A DNA stretch of 64,000 bases from Nakamurella silvestris (GCA_003576535.1 QXCQ01000132.1:130280-194279), one strand, 5' to 3'; positions 9,890 through 18,971 are shown, numbered from the stretch's first letter. The notes: generated by a model from the letters alone, not told the origin. Translations and numbers: made by a program.

Positions 9890-9940
9890 CGCGAGTGGAC
9901 CGACGCACCCCTGCCGGTGGGGTGTCGCGGTTCACTCGCG
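9890..9940. repeat. palindrome family A, copy 1
   Basis: Imperfect inverted repeat with 22-bp arms and a 7-nt loop. Outer arms read CGCGAGTGGAC and its near complement; inner arms end in runs of C and G. Four later full copies share the outer arm and the CACCCC/GGGGTG core. It lies 14 nt after the metallopeptidase stop and before the aldehyde dehydrogenase gene, so it is a likely terminator. This is the most diverged full copy. Confidence 0.8.
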
Positions 9941-10061
9941 GTGGCGGACCGGATGGAACGAGCCACCCTGGCTGAGACCCGGTCCCGCCGGTAGGTTGAG
10001 AGCTGGTTGCACCGCGATCCGGTGCAACCGGACATCTTTTCAACGGCGAAATGAGATTCCT

Positions 10062-11576
10062 GTGTCTGTGACCGCGCAGTCCTCCGCAACCGGTGTGCCG
10101 CCTTTCGGGGCGGACGAGTTGGACCGACCGATGCTCATCGGTGGCTCCTGGGTGGGAGCCGTCGGTGGGGAGTGGATCGAGGTGGACAGCCCCGGCCGCC
10201 GCGGCCTGGTGATCGCCCGGGTCCCCCGCGGGCAGGATGCGGATGCCGATCGGGCGGTCACAGCGGCGCGGGCAGCGTACCCGGCCTGGGCGGCGCTGCA
10301 TTTCAAGGACCGCCAGAAGGCACTGCTGCAGATCGCCGACGCCCTGGAGGCCGCCGCCGAGGAGCTGTCCGTGCTGACGGCCTGGGACACCGGGAACGCC
10401 CTGCGCCCGCAGGCCCGGCCGGAGTCACAGACCCTGGCCAACCTGTTCCGCTACTTCGGCGGGATCGCCGGGGAGTTCAAGGGGGCGGTGCTGCCCGCCG
10501 GGGACGACCAGTTGCAGTACACCCGGCGTGAGCCCCTCGGTGTGGTCGCCGGCATCCTGCCCTGGAATTCGCCGCTGATGATCGCCGGGATGAAGGTGCC
10601 CGCGGCGCTGGCCGCCGGGAACGTCATCATCCTCAAGGCCGCCGAGGCCGCGCCGCTGACCATCCTGCGGATGGCCGAGATCGCGTCGGAGTTCCTGCCC
10701 GACGGTGTGTTGAACGTACTCACCGGATTCGGTCCGGAGGTCGGTGAGGCCTTGGTCCAGCACCGTGGCGTGGACAAGGTCTCGTTCACCGGTTCCTCCA
10801 AGGTGGGCCACCACGTGGCCGAGGCGGCCGGTGCGCGGCTGGCCCACGTGTCCTTGGAGCTGGGGGGCAAGAGCCCCAACATCGTGTTCCCCTCCGCGGC
10901 TGCTCCTGAGCACATCGAGGCCACCGCCGTCGGGGTGTTGACCGCGATGCGCTTCACCCGCCAGGGACAGTCCTGCACCGCCGGTTCCCGGCTGTTCATC
11001 CATGAGAGTGTCTACGAGGCCTTCCTGGAAGTGTTGGTGGCCAAGGTGTCTGCGTTGAAGGTGGGTGATCCCCTCGACGAGGCAACGGATATGGGTGCGA
11101 TCATCAACCAGAAGCAGTTCGACCAGGTGACCTCCTACATCGAGGACGGCCGCTCCCAGCCGGGCGTCCGCGTCGTGCTGGACGCCTCGAAGGACATCCC
11201 GGCAGGGCTGGACGGTTTCTACCAGGGACCGACGATCTTCGCCCAGGTGGACAACTCCTGGAGGATCGCCCAGGAGGAGATCTTCGGGCCGGTACTGGTT
11301 GCGATCCCGTGGTCGGATCGCGACGACGTCATCCGGATGGCCAACGACTCCCACTACGGTCTCGCGGCCTACATCTGGTCGCGGGACCTGAACGAGGCCC
11401 TGGACACCGCCCACCGGATCGAATCCGGCTGGGTGCAGGTGAACCAGGGCGGCGGCCAGATGATCGGCCAGTCCTACGGCGGGTACAAGACCTCCGGGAT
11501 CGGGCGGGAGTTCTCCCTGGAGGGGGCTTTGGAGTCCTTCACCCAGATCAAGCAGATCAACGTCAAACTCGACTAA
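10062..11576 (+). CDS. NAD(P)-dependent aldehyde dehydrogenase
   Basis: 504 aa from GTG 10062 (VSVTAQSSATG); upstream in-frame residues look non-coding. Typical ALDH superfamily protein: the PWNSPLM segment with the catalytic-site Asn, LELGGKSPN with general base Glu266, and GQSCTAGSR with nucleophile Cys305. It oxidises an aldehyde to the carboxylic acid with NAD or NADP in the cytoplasm. Length and motifs fit the broad betaine-aldehyde/phenylacetaldehyde group, but substrate cannot be told from sequence and no pathway gene is adjacent. It converges on the RCC1/SLH gene with palindrome A2 between them. Confidence 0.93.
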   Translation: MSVTAQSSATGVPPFGADELDRPMLIGGSWVGAVGGEWIEVDSPGRRGLVIARVPRGQDADADRAVTAARAAYPAWAALHFKDRQKALLQIADALEAAAEELSVLTAWDTGNALRPQARPESQTLANLFRYFGGIAGEFKGAVLPAGDDQLQYTRREPLGVVAGILPWNSPLMIAGMKVPAALAAGNVIILKAAEAAPLTILRMAEIASEFLPDGVLNVLTGFGPEVGEALVQHRGVDKVSFTGSSKVGHHVAEAAGARLAHVSLELGGKSPNIVFPSAAAPEHIEATAVGVLTAMRFTRQGQSCTAGSRLFIHESVYEAFLEVLVAKVSALKVGDPLDEATDMGAIINQKQFDQVTSYIEDGRSQPGVRVVLDASKDIPAGLDGFYQGPTIFAQVDNSWRIAQEEIFGPVLVAIPWSDRDDVIRMANDSHYGLAAYIWSRDLNEALDTAHRIESGWVQVNQGGGQMIGQSYGGYKTSGIGREFSLEGALESFTQIKQINVKLD

Positions 11577-11583
11577 CCCTCCC

Positions 11584-11634
11584 CGCGAGTGGACTCCCAC
11601 ACCCCAGAATCTGGGGTGTGGGAGTCCACTCGCG
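11584..11634. repeat. palindrome family A, copy 2 (perfect arms)
   Basis: Perfect 22-bp arms around a 7-nt loop. It sits between the converging stops of the aldehyde dehydrogenase (plus) and the RCC1/SLH gene (minus), 7 nt after the first stop. As an RNA it would form a long GC-rich hairpin in either direction, so a bidirectional terminator is the simplest reading. There is no U-tract. Confidence 0.9.
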
Positions 11635-11654
11635 GTGCGGTGCGGTGCGGGGGA

Positions 11655-13526
11655 TCAGTGGGTGGTGAGGGCGCTGAGCCGGTGGAAGAAGGCAGCCATC
11701 GAGTCGCGGTGCACCGGATCCTTCGGGCGGAAGCTGCCGTCGTCGTAGCCGTTGGTGATACCGGCCAGGCTGAGCCAGTCGATGGCCCCGCAGTTCTTGC
11801 TGTTGACATCGACGTCGGTGAAATGGGTCCCGCCGGTGCAGGTGAGATCCGTGCTGCCGGAGTGGTGGGTGCGGTACAACCAGGTCGCCATGACACCCCG
11901 CTGGGTGGTCGCTCCTGGATGGAAGTCCCCGCCAGGTGGGTTGAGGCCGGCGGCGGCGAGCCATTCGATGGGGCCGCAGAAGGCATCCATCGTGTGGACG
12001 TCGTTGTAGGTGCGGTCCTTCATGGGATCGCAGACGGGGTCGGACACACCAGGGTTGGCGTAGCGGAAGAGGAAGGCCGCCATGGCTTGTCGGGTGATGT
12101 CGGCGGTGGGTTGGTACTTTCCGTCCTCATATCCCAGGGCGGTGCCGGTGCCGGCCAGCCAGGTGATGTCGTCCTTGAACGTGTAGGCATTGTTGACATC
12201 TGTGAAATGTGGTGTGGTGACGGCGATCCCGGCTGTGTTGACGATCTCGGTGCTGATCTCCAGCAAGGTGCGGCCGTTGAGGACGCCTGCGGTGTAAGCG
12301 GGAACCGGAACCGCGGACACCGGTGGGTTGTTCGCGTTTCCCAATCGCCCGGAGGGGGAGGTGGTGCCCCAGCAGTACCCCTTCCCCGACTCCACCACGC
12401 AGCCGCCGCCCGCAGCCATGGTGATCGAGGCGGTCGTCTGATTGACGAAGCCGCCCTGGGGCTTGACCCGTTGCGGGAGGGACGCATCCCCGGGGGTGCC
12501 GGTGCCGAGGAGTCCGTCCGCGCCTTTGCCCCAGCACAAGGCGACCCGATCGGCGCCGTCCGCACCTTCGGCGATCGCACAACTGTTGTAGGGGCCAGCG
12601 GCCACCGACTTGACGGTGAGCCTGTCGCCGATCCCCACGACCACCGGGACGGTGGAGGTGTTGGTGCTGCCGTCGCCCAGCTGGCCGAAGTCGTTGGCCC
12701 CCCAGCAGTAGGCCGTGCCCTTCGTCAGGGCGCAACTGTGCTGTGCACCGGCGGCGATCGAGTCCACCGCCTGCGCGCCCAGACCGGAGGCGGTGTTGAC
12801 CGGGGTCGGCACCAGTTGCTCCGACTTGCCCAGCCCGTCACCCAGCTGCCCCCGGTCGTCCGACCCCCAGCAGTACGCGCGGTTGGTGGCGATGGCGCAG
12901 GTGCTGTAGCTGCCGGCGCTGATGGCCGTCACCGTTTTCCCGGCCAGCGCACCGTCGGTGCGGACCTTGGTCGGGAGGGTGGAAGACAGGTGGGAGCCGA
13001 TTCCGAGCTGACTGTGGGTGTTGTCCCCCCAGCAGTAGGCGGCACCGTCGGCGATCGCGCAGGTGTGCAGACCCCCCGCGCTGACGGCGGTCACCTTCTT
13101 GCCGTCGAGCAGACCCTGAACCAGGGCGGGGGTCGGGTTGGTGTCCGCGGGGGCACCGGTGCCGAGCTGGCCGAACTTGTTCCAACCCCAGCAGTACAAC
13201 GACTGCTCGGCGATCTCGCATTGATGCGCGTAGCCGGCGTCGATACTGCTGATCTCCTTCCCGTCGACCGCGGTACCGCCGTCGACCAGGACAGGGACCG
13301 ATTTGTCGGTGAAGATCCCGGTGCCGAGCTCGCCCTCGGAGTTGTGCCCCCAGGACACACCCTTCGGCAGGTACTTGGCCAGGGTTCCGGGTGGGAACTT
13401 CTGCGTCGCGCCGTGCTGGGCGAGCAGGGGCGCGGCGGTGGCAGGGCCGATGGTCGCGGTGAGGGCGAGGAGCATCCCGAGCAGGAGGACCAAGGCCTGG
13501 CGGACGTGGCCGGGTGGATTTCTCAT
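11655..13526 (-). CDS. secreted RCC1-repeat protein with three SLH domains
   Basis: 623 aa. A signal peptide (ALVLLLGMLLALTATIGPATA, cut near residue 32) is followed by about seven RCC1-type repeats (about 45-430), each centred on a YCWG..xxGQLGxG motif with a preceding CAI; the Cys pairs could form disulphides in each blade of the beta-propeller. The C-terminus (about 437-623) holds three S-layer-homology modules with FTDV and GYEDGKYQP/GYDDGSFRP signatures. The protein should be exported and bound to the cell envelope; SLH modules usually bind pyruvylated wall polymers. The ATG at 13526 has a GGGAGG only 1 nt upstream, an awkward RBS spacing. Ligand of the propeller unknown. Palindromes A2 and A3 flank the gene. 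Confidence 0.9.
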   Translation of the reverse strand: MRNPPGHVRQALVLLLGMLLALTATIGPATAAPLLAQHGATQKFPPGTLAKYLPKGVSWGHNSEGELGTGIFTDKSVPVLVDGGTAVDGKEISSIDAGYAHQCEIAEQSLYCWGWNKFGQLGTGAPADTNPTPALVQGLLDGKKVTAVSAGGLHTCAIADGAAYCWGDNTHSQLGIGSHLSSTLPTKVRTDGALAGKTVTAISAGSYSTCAIATNRAYCWGSDDRGQLGDGLGKSEQLVPTPVNTASGLGAQAVDSIAAGAQHSCALTKGTAYCWGANDFGQLGDGSTNTSTVPVVVGIGDRLTVKSVAAGPYNSCAIAEGADGADRVALCWGKGADGLLGTGTPGDASLPQRVKPQGGFVNQTTASITMAAGGGCVVESGKGYCWGTTSPSGRLGNANNPPVSAVPVPAYTAGVLNGRTLLEISTEIVNTAGIAVTTPHFTDVNNAYTFKDDITWLAGTGTALGYEDGKYQPTADITRQAMAAFLFRYANPGVSDPVCDPMKDRTYNDVHTMDAFCGPIEWLAAAGLNPPGGDFHPGATTQRGVMATWLYRTHHSGSTDLTCTGGTHFTDVDVNSKNCGAIDWLSLAGITNGYDDGSFRPKDPVHRDSMAAFFHRLSALTTH

Positions 13527-13575
13527 ACCTCCCGGAACGCGGCCGAGCCGCCGGGTGTTGTGTTCCGAACCATCC

Positions 13576-13626
13576 CGCGAGCGGACGCTCACCCCCCATT
13601 TCCTGGGGTGTGAGCGTCCACTCGCG
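13576..13626. repeat. palindrome family A, copy 3
   Basis: Inverted repeat with 22-bp arms, sharing the CGCGAG outer arm and the ACCCC/GGGGT core with the other copies. The three bases inside GGAC differ from copy 2 (GCT versus TCC) and the other arm changes to match (AGC versus GGA). It lies just downstream of the ABC permease stop (minus strand) and upstream of the RCC1/SLH gene. Confidence 0.88.
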
Positions 13627-13642
13627 GCGCGAACCAGGTGGA

Positions 13643-14683
13643 TCAGGTGATGTCGCGGCGGCGGAACATCCACATCGACACCGCGGCGATGACGGCCGCA
13701 TACCCGAGGATGACCCAGCCGCCGTGGGCGTTGGAGATGTGGATCTGTTCGGGGAAGAACCCCTGGTACTCGGGCTGGTAGACATCGTCCCCGGATACCG
13801 TGATCCCGCCTTCGTGCACCCAGGCGATCAGCCCGGTGGTGAACTGGAACCGTTGCAGACCCGGGCTGAGCCAGGACAGCACGGCCTCGACGACCACGAA
13901 GTAGCCGAACGCGATCCCGAAGGCCGCGGCGGTGTTGCGGATCATGTTCGCCAACCCGAAACCGAGCAGCCCGGCCGGGATCACCAGGAGCGCGGCCCGC
14001 AGCTGAACCTGCAGGGCGTGGGGCCAGAAGTCCGGTATCGGCGGGTCGAGGTCCGCCACCCCGATACCGCGATAGGCGAGGAGGAGCTTGGCGGTCACCA
14101 ACCAGATCAGCTGGGCGATGACGGCCAGGATCAGCAGCACTGCCAGCAGGACGGCGAGTTTCGCGCCCATCAGACGCAACCTGCGCGGCTCGAAGAACAG
14201 CCAGGCGACGATGTTCTTGCTGGACCACTCGGCCCCGATGGTGGTGGCGCCGAGGACGAATCCGGCCAGGGCCACCGCGACCCCGACCGCCATGGTGTAG
14301 TCGGCGATCATGGTCGGATCGAAGGGCGTCACGGGTAGGAACTGGTTGACCGGGAACCAGTCGAGCTCGGGTCCCGTGCCACACATGTCGACGCTGTTGT
14401 TGTTCTCGGCAAGGCAGCTGTCGTGCCACTGCTGCTGATCGGCGAACATCATGTCCCGCGAGGCGGTCGCCTGGGCCAGGTGCTCGGGGGTCACCTTCTG
14501 GTAGGAGGACCAGAGGTAGCCGATGGTCACGAGGAAGCCGAGCGCACTCAGCCCCAGCAGGACCTTGGTGAACCGCCGCAGGAACATCCGGTGCAACTCG
14601 GTGGCCAGGAGCCGGGGGAAGGTTGCCGTCTGTTCGGTGGAGTCCACCGGTGCGGGGGCGACGTGACGTCCGATCGTGGTCAT
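13643..14683 (-). CDS. ABC-2 type transporter permease
   Basis: 346 aa. A cytosolic ~35-residue N-terminus is followed by a first membrane helix (VLLGLSALGFLVTIGYLW), a large extracytoplasmic loop with three Cys residues (about 70-125), then at least five more helices to the C-terminus, the usual plan of ABC-2 exporter permeases. It begins within the stop of the ATPase gene (4-nt ATGA overlap), so the two form one exporter. Cargo is unknown. The RCC1/SLH gene follows on the same strand after a likely terminator (A3), so it need not be in the same transcript. Confidence 0.9.
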   Translation of the reverse strand: MTTIGRHVAPAPVDSTEQTATFPRLLATELHRMFLRRFTKVLLGLSALGFLVTIGYLWSSYQKVTPEHLAQATASRDMMFADQQQWHDSCLAENNNSVDMCGTGPELDWFPVNQFLPVTPFDPTMIADYTMAVGVAVALAGFVLGATTIGAEWSSKNIVAWLFFEPRRLRLMGAKLAVLLAVLLILAVIAQLIWLVTAKLLLAYRGIGVADLDPPIPDFWPHALQVQLRAALLVIPAGLLGFGLANMIRNTAAAFGIAFGYFVVVEAVLSWLSPGLQRFQFTTGLIAWVHEGGITVSGDDVYQPEYQGFFPEQIHISNAHGGWVILGYAAVIAAVSMWMFRRRDIT

Positions 14684-15657
14684 CGGCCTGCCTCCTTCTC
14701 GGGTGCGTCCGCGCCGGACACCAGGTCGGCGGCATGGTGGGGTGCCCCTGGTTCGGTGCCGGTGATCTGCAGGAAGACACTTTCCAGGTCGGTGCTGATG
14801 GGGGTCAGCTCGGACAGGTACAACCCGGCTTCGCTGAGAACGCGCGTCACCCTCGACGGGTCGTCGACCCGGCCGATCCGAAGGGAATCCTCCTCCGAGG
14901 TCACGGTGAAGCCGTGGTGTTGCAGCACTTCTCGGCCGCGCTCTCCGTCATGCAGGCGGATACGCACATCCCCGGAGCTGCCCGCGGCGAGCAGTTCGCT
15001 GACCGACCCCGCCGCGATGACCTGCCCGCGGGACATGATCGCCACCCGGTCGCAGACCTGTTGCACCTCGGAGAGCTGGTGGGAGGACAGCAGCACGGTG
15101 ACCCCGGAGGCTCCGAGATCGCTGATCAATTGTCGGATCTCGCGGATGCCGGCGGCATCGAGCCCGTTTCCGGGCTCGTCCAGGATCAGCAGTTCCGGGC
15201 GTTTCAGCAGGGCTGCGGCGATACCCAGACGCTGTTTCATGCCCAGGCTGTAGCCCTTGACCCGGTCGTCCGCGCGCCCGCTGAGCTCGACGAGTCCGAG
15301 GATCTCATCGACCCGGCTCCGGGGGATCCCGCTGGCCTGGGCCAGCAGGGTCAGGTTCTGTCGGCCGGTGAAAGTCGGGAAGAAGAGCGGAGTCTCGACC
15401 AGGGATCCCACCCTGCCGATCACCGCGGGCAGGTCGTGCGGGACCGACCGGCCGAAGAGTTTCAGATTGCCGCTGTCCGGTTTGGCCAGGCCGAGCAACA
15501 AGCGGATGGTGGTCGTCTTTCCCGATCCGTTGGGTCCGAGGAAACCGAATACCCCGCCGGCCTGCACTTCAAGATTCAGGCCGCGTACAGCGTGTTCGGG
15601 TGGTTTTCGCCACCTCTTGTAGGTTTTGTTCGCGCCCTGTATCTCGATGACGTTCAT
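14680..15657 (-). CDS. ABC transporter ATP-binding protein
   Basis: 325 aa from ATG 15657, preceded by the RBS GGGAAGGGAA; an ATG 21 nt upstream lies before this RBS and was rejected. It has Walker A (GPNGSGKTT), the signature motif YSLGMKQRL, Walker B (LLILDEP) and the switch His in LLSSHQLSE, with a ~100-residue C-terminal extension as in drug/bacitracin-type exporters. It powers the coupled permease downstream by ATP hydrolysis at the inner membrane face. The likely substrates are lipids, peptides or antibiotics by family resemblance only. Confidence 0.94.
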   Translation of the reverse strand: MNVIEIQGANKTYKRWRKPPEHAVRGLNLEVQAGGVFGFLGPNGSGKTTTIRLLLGLAKPDSGNLKLFGRSVPHDLPAVIGRVGSLVETPLFFPTFTGRQNLTLLAQASGIPRSRVDEILGLVELSGRADDRVKGYSLGMKQRLGIAAALLKRPELLILDEPGNGLDAAGIREIRQLISDLGASGVTVLLSSHQLSEVQQVCDRVAIMSRGQVIAAGSVSELLAAGSSGDVRIRLHDGERGREVLQHHGFTVTSEEDSLRIGRVDDPSRVTRVLSEAGLYLSELTPISTDLESVFLQITGTEPGAPHHAADLVSGADAPEKEAGR

Positions 15658-15920
15658 GGTTCCCTTCCCCTGGATCAAATATCCTTCTCGCCGTCCGAGT
15701 CAGCGTCCCCCCGGCCGTTCACACGGTGAACTATGCCTGATCCACAGCCAGATCTCGCAGCCGACCCACCCACCGCTTTTTTCGGCAACAGGTCGTTGAA
15801 GGTGCCCTGGAACAGGGATTATCGAATCCGTCGGGCCGACGCAACCGCGAGGTTCCCGACACGTCTTGCAGGGAGGGAAAGGTGCAGGCGCAGTTCGATG
15901 CTCGTGGTTCTCTCCGATGA

Positions 15921-16136
15921 TTCACGGCCCCATTCGCGGTTTTCTTTACCGAATTCGACGAATCGTGGGCGTGTGCTTTCGGAGCGCGTGGGCCGAGACG
16001 CTCCGGTGACGGTAGGGGAGAGGCCATGCAGAAGATCGCCGACGCCAGGGGGCTCACCCTCTGCACGGCAAGGTCCCGTCTGTCCCGCGGTCTGGATGCC
16101 ATCGCGGCCGCGGTCTCGTCAACGGAGCGGACATGA
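15921..16136 (+). pseudogene. remnant of an ECF sigma factor, internally deleted
   Basis: The frame open from 15921 to the TGA at 16134-16136 reads as two pieces of a sigma factor. The last 37 codons from ATG 16026 give a region-4 helix-turn-helix (QKIADARGLTLCTARSRLSR, then GLDAIAAAV). The preceding stretch (FTEFDESWACAFGARGPRRS, then GDGRGEA) resembles the start of region 2.1. The intervening ~100 codons expected in a 160-180 aa sigma are missing. The stop overlaps the ATG of the next gene as ATGA, exactly as in the intact pair at 7299-8581. A purine-rich GGGGAGAGG before ATG 16026 means a 36-aa HTH peptide could still be made. The region-4 match is clear, the region-2 match is weaker. Confidence 0.6.
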
Positions 16137-17011
16137 ACACCGACATGAACGACGACGATGGTGCCGAGAGGATCCTGCGCTCGGCGTCGGCCGAGGACGC
16201 CGTCACGGATCAGACCCGCGAAAAGGGGTGGGCGCACGTCCGGTCCCGAATCTCTGCGCGAGGCTCGGTCACCGGTCGGCGGCGTCGGGTATGGACCGGT
16301 GTCGCGGCGGCCGCTGTGGTGGTGATGGCGACCGCGGTCGTTCTGGTCGCACGACCGAGGGGGGCGACCGAACCGGTGGCGGCACCGGTGGTCTTGAGTT
16401 CGACGACAACCCCTGCCACAGCGCCGGGATCGACGGCGGACACGACCCCCGAGACCATCGATTCCGGCGTACCGGCCGGGACGGAACCTTCGATACCGGG
16501 CACGCTCGAACCGTCGGATCCCTCGCCCGCGCAGACGCCCACGTCGTCGGAGATCGGGCCGATTCCGACGAACGCAATCCTGAGCGACTATTTTCCGTAC
16601 CGGCCGTGCGGCATGTCCTCCTCCGAGCTGTTGCTGAAGTCCAGATACATGGACCTGTCGGTCGAGTACCCGTCCAAGATGGAACAGCAAGGAGGCCCTG
16701 ATGCGAAGGTCACGGTGGTGAACAAGTCCGGTGGGGAGCTGGAACTCGGGGACTGGTACATCGGATTGTTCAAGGACGAAGTGCTGGTGTCGTTCGTGTA
16801 CCCCGTCGCCATGTACAGGGAGGGCCTGTTGCCCGCAGGCGTGACGAGGACTTTGTCCGCGCCGATGCTGTATTTCGGTCTGTGCGCTTCGGGGAACCCC
16901 AACATTCCGCTCCCCGCGGGTAGGTATCAGGCATATCTGGTGCAGACCGCCAGAGCACCGCAGGGGATCATCGCCGCCGGGGCCGGCCCCACGACCGTGA
17001 CGGTCGGGTGA
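16133..17011 (+). CDS. single-pass membrane protein, paralogue of the sigma-coupled protein
   Basis: 292 aa. A charged cytosolic N-terminus (1-48), one membrane helix (about 52-73, VWTGVAAAAVVVMATAVVLV), a Thr/Pro/Ser-rich linker (80-145) and an extracytoplasmic domain with two cysteines (YRPCGMSS and FGLCASG) in a beta-rich fold (VEYPSKMEQQGG, LPAGRYQAYLV). Architecture and position after sigma-factor sequence match the protein at 7790-8581, so both are probably regulators or sensors of ECF sigma factors. Here the cognate sigma gene is decayed, so this copy may be an orphan. Ends 30 nt before a converging VOC gene. Confidence 0.75.
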   Translation: MNTDMNDDDGAERILRSASAEDAVTDQTREKGWAHVRSRISARGSVTGRRRRVWTGVAAAAVVVMATAVVLVARPRGATEPVAAPVVLSSTTTPATAPGSTADTTPETIDSGVPAGTEPSIPGTLEPSDPSPAQTPTSSEIGPIPTNAILSDYFPYRPCGMSSSELLLKSRYMDLSVEYPSKMEQQGGPDAKVTVVNKSGGELELGDWYIGLFKDEVLVSFVYPVAMYREGLLPAGVTRTLSAPMLYFGLCASGNPNIPLPAGRYQAYLVQTARAPQGIIAAGAGPTTVTVG

Positions 17012-17041
17012 TCAAGGTGCGGCCGACCGTGCTCCGGTGAC

Positions 17042-17419
17042 TCATCTGTGGGAGACCGCCTCGACGTTGTTGCCGTCGAGGTCCCGGACGAACACCCCGT
17101 AGTAACCCTGGTGGTACTCCGGCCACTCCCTGGCCGGATGCAGCAGCTGCGCCCCGGCGGCGACCGCTGCGGCCTCCACCGCATCCACCGCCGACCGGTC
17201 GGGGGCGGTGAAGGCCAGGTGGATCTCCCGACGGTCCGGTTCGACCTCCGGGCCGATCCAGAAGTGCGGGAACCCGTCCGGGCCGCCGATTCCCACGACC
17301 GGCCCGTCCCCGAGGTCGAATCTCATCGCCTCGCTGAACCCGAGGGCGGCGAAGACCTCCAGGTAGAAGGTCACCGCAGCGTTGACGTCCTTGGCCTGGA
17401 TGGCGACGTGGTCGATCAT
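17042..17419 (-). CDS. VOC superfamily (glyoxalase/bleomycin-resistance type) protein
   Basis: 125 aa from ATG 17419 ([19 protein letters not shown]). A TTG 12 nt upstream is also in frame. Two beta-alpha-beta-beta-beta modules are visible: IDHVAI...FYLEVF at the start and HPAREWPEY...[13 protein letters not shown] at the end, with the usual His/Glu metal-ligand positions (H4, H near 66, E near the C-terminus). VOC proteins bind a divalent metal and act as isomerases, dioxygenases or drug-binding proteins; substrate is not predictable here. It stands alone, converging with the preceding membrane gene. Confidence 0.88.
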   Translation of the reverse strand: MIDHVAIQAKDVNAAVTFYLEVFAALGFSEAMRFDLGDGPVVGIGGPDGFPHFWIGPEVEPDRREIHLAFTAPDRSAVDAVEAAAVAAGAQLLHPAREWPEYHQGYYGVFVRDLDGNNVEAVSHR

Positions 17420-17506
17420 CGCTGTATTCAAACACCGCCACCGGGCATCCGGGATGGTTCGACGACGTGAACATCCTTCGGCACCGGAGCCGTCGGACCC
17501 GCGCGG

Positions 17507-17512
17507 TAGCGT
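17507..17512 (+). promoter_or_regulatory. -10 box for leaderless rarA
   Basis: TAGCGT followed by 7 nt and then the GTG start at 17520. This fits an actinobacterial leaderless transcript starting at the G of GTG. No RBS is visible. No convincing -35 hexamer. Confidence 0.55.
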
Positions 17513-17519
17513 CTACGGG

Positions 17520-18938
17520 GTGACAAGCAACATCCAGCCGGACATGCCGGGGCTCTTCGGGGAGGACCGCCCTGTCCCTGTGCAGTCCTCCGGGGCGCTC
17601 TCGGCACCGGCGCCCTACGACCCGCGTGCACCGCTGGCGGTTCGGATGCGGCCGCAGAACCTGGACGAGGTCGTCGGCCAGCAGCACCTGCTCGGCCCCG
17701 GCGCACCGCTGCGTCGGCTGGTCGAGGGCGGGTCACCGTCGTCGATGCTCCTGTACGGGCCGCCGGGCACCGGCAAGACGACCCTGGCCACCCTGGTCGC
17801 GGGGGCGAGCGGACGGCGGTTCGCCCAGCTCTCCGCCCTCTCTGCCGGGGTCAAGGAGGTGCGGGCCGTCATCGAGGAGGCACGTCGATCCTTGCGGAGC
17901 ACGGGTGAGCAGACGGTTCTGTTCATCGACGAGGTGCACCGGTTCTCCAAGACCCAGCAGGATTCGCTGCTCGGCGCGGTGGAGGACCGGACCGTCATCC
18001 TGATCGCGGCCACGACCGAGAACCCGTTCTTCTCGGTCGTGTCGCCGCTGCTGTCCCGGTCGCTGGTGCTGCAGCTGCAGGTCCTCACCGACGAGGACAT
18101 CGCCGGGTTGCTGCGCCGGGCCATGACCAGCGAACGGGGCCTGGACGGTCGGCTGACCCTCACCGACGAGGCCGTCGGCCACCTGGTGGCCCTGGCGGTG
18201 GGGGATGCCCGGCGGGCGCTCACCGCGTTGGAGACCGCTGCCGATTCGGTACTGGACAACCGCACCCTCAACGACGGCGAGCAGCCGGAGGTACCTGTCA
18301 TCGATCTGATGGCGGTGGAACGGGCGATGGATCGCGCCGCCGTCCGGTACGACCGGTCCGGGGACCAGCACTACGACGTCACGAGCGCCTTCATCAAGTC
18401 CATCCGCGGCTCCGATGTCGATGCCGCCCTGCACTACCTGGCGCGGATGCTGGAGGCGGGGGAGGACCCGCGCTTCATCGCCCGCAGGCTGATGATCCAT
18501 GCCTCCGAGGACATCGGGATGGCCGATCCGACCGCCCTGCCGCTGGCGGTCTCGGCGGCCCAGGTGGTGCAACTGGTGGGGCTGCCGGAATGCAGGATCG
18601 CGTTGGCCCAGGCCACCATCCATCTGGCCACCGCCCCGAAATCGGGGGCGGTGATCGCCGCGATCGACGCTGCGATGGGCGATGTCCGGGCCGGCAAGAC
18701 CGGGCCGGTGCCGCCGTACCTGCGGGACGGGCACTACCCCGGGGCGGCGAAACTGGGAAATGCGCAGGGCTACATCTATCCGCATCACCTGGCCGACGGT
18801 GTGGCCACCCAGCAGTACCCACCCGACGACCTGGTCGGCCGGGACTACTACGAACCGACCACCAAGGGGAACGAGCGGGTGATCTCCGAGCGGCTGGCGA
18901 AACTGCGCCGGGTGGTGCGCGGGTTGCGCGAGAAGTAG
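17520..18938 (+). CDS. rarA: replication-associated recombination protein A (MgsA/RarA AAA+ ATPase)
   Basis: 472 aa from GTG 17520. AAA+ clamp-loader-like ATPase: the family signature [18 protein letters not shown], Walker [10 protein letters not shown] (about residue 80-88), Walker [11 protein letters not shown], sensor region AATTENPFF, then the MgsA C-terminal domain containing DIGMADP and YPHHLADGV. It acts at stalled replication forks and unwinds duplex ends as a tetramer, interacting with SSB. The start is set by a well-placed TAGCGT -10 box 7 nt upstream, so the message is probably leaderless. In mycobacteria the orthologue lies near alaS, as here (alaS is 2.7 kb downstream). A short hairpin follows the stop. 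Confidence 0.95.
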   Translation: MTSNIQPDMPGLFGEDRPVPVQSSGALSAPAPYDPRAPLAVRMRPQNLDEVVGQQHLLGPGAPLRRLVEGGSPSSMLLYGPPGTGKTTLATLVAGASGRRFAQLSALSAGVKEVRAVIEEARRSLRSTGEQTVLFIDEVHRFSKTQQDSLLGAVEDRTVILIAATTENPFFSVVSPLLSRSLVLQLQVLTDEDIAGLLRRAMTSERGLDGRLTLTDEAVGHLVALAVGDARRALTALETAADSVLDNRTLNDGEQPEVPVIDLMAVERAMDRAAVRYDRSGDQHYDVTSAFIKSIRGSDVDAALHYLARMLEAGEDPRFIARRLMIHASEDIGMADPTALPLAVSAAQVVQLVGLPECRIALAQATIHLATAPKSGAVIAAIDAAMGDVRAGKTGPVPPYLRDGHYPGAAKLGNAQGYIYPHHLADGVATQQYPPDDLVGRDYYEPTTKGNERVISERLAKLRRVVRGLREK

Positions 18939-18940
18939 AC

Positions 18941-18971
18941 GGGGAACGGTTCGTCCCGCGGGACGGTTCCC
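18941..18971 (+). terminator. probable terminator of rarA
   Basis: Arms GGGGAAC and GTTCCCC enclose a perfect 14-bp inner palindrome CGTCCCGCGGGACG. It starts 3 nt after the rarA stop and precedes the RBS of the oxidoreductase gene. No U-tract. Confidence 0.6.

Noticed and set aside
11589..13613. Plus-strand open frame opposite the RCC1/SLH gene
   Set aside because: It translates palindromes A2 and A3 and antisense RCC1 repeats; Gly/Val/Arg-rich with no recognisable domain.
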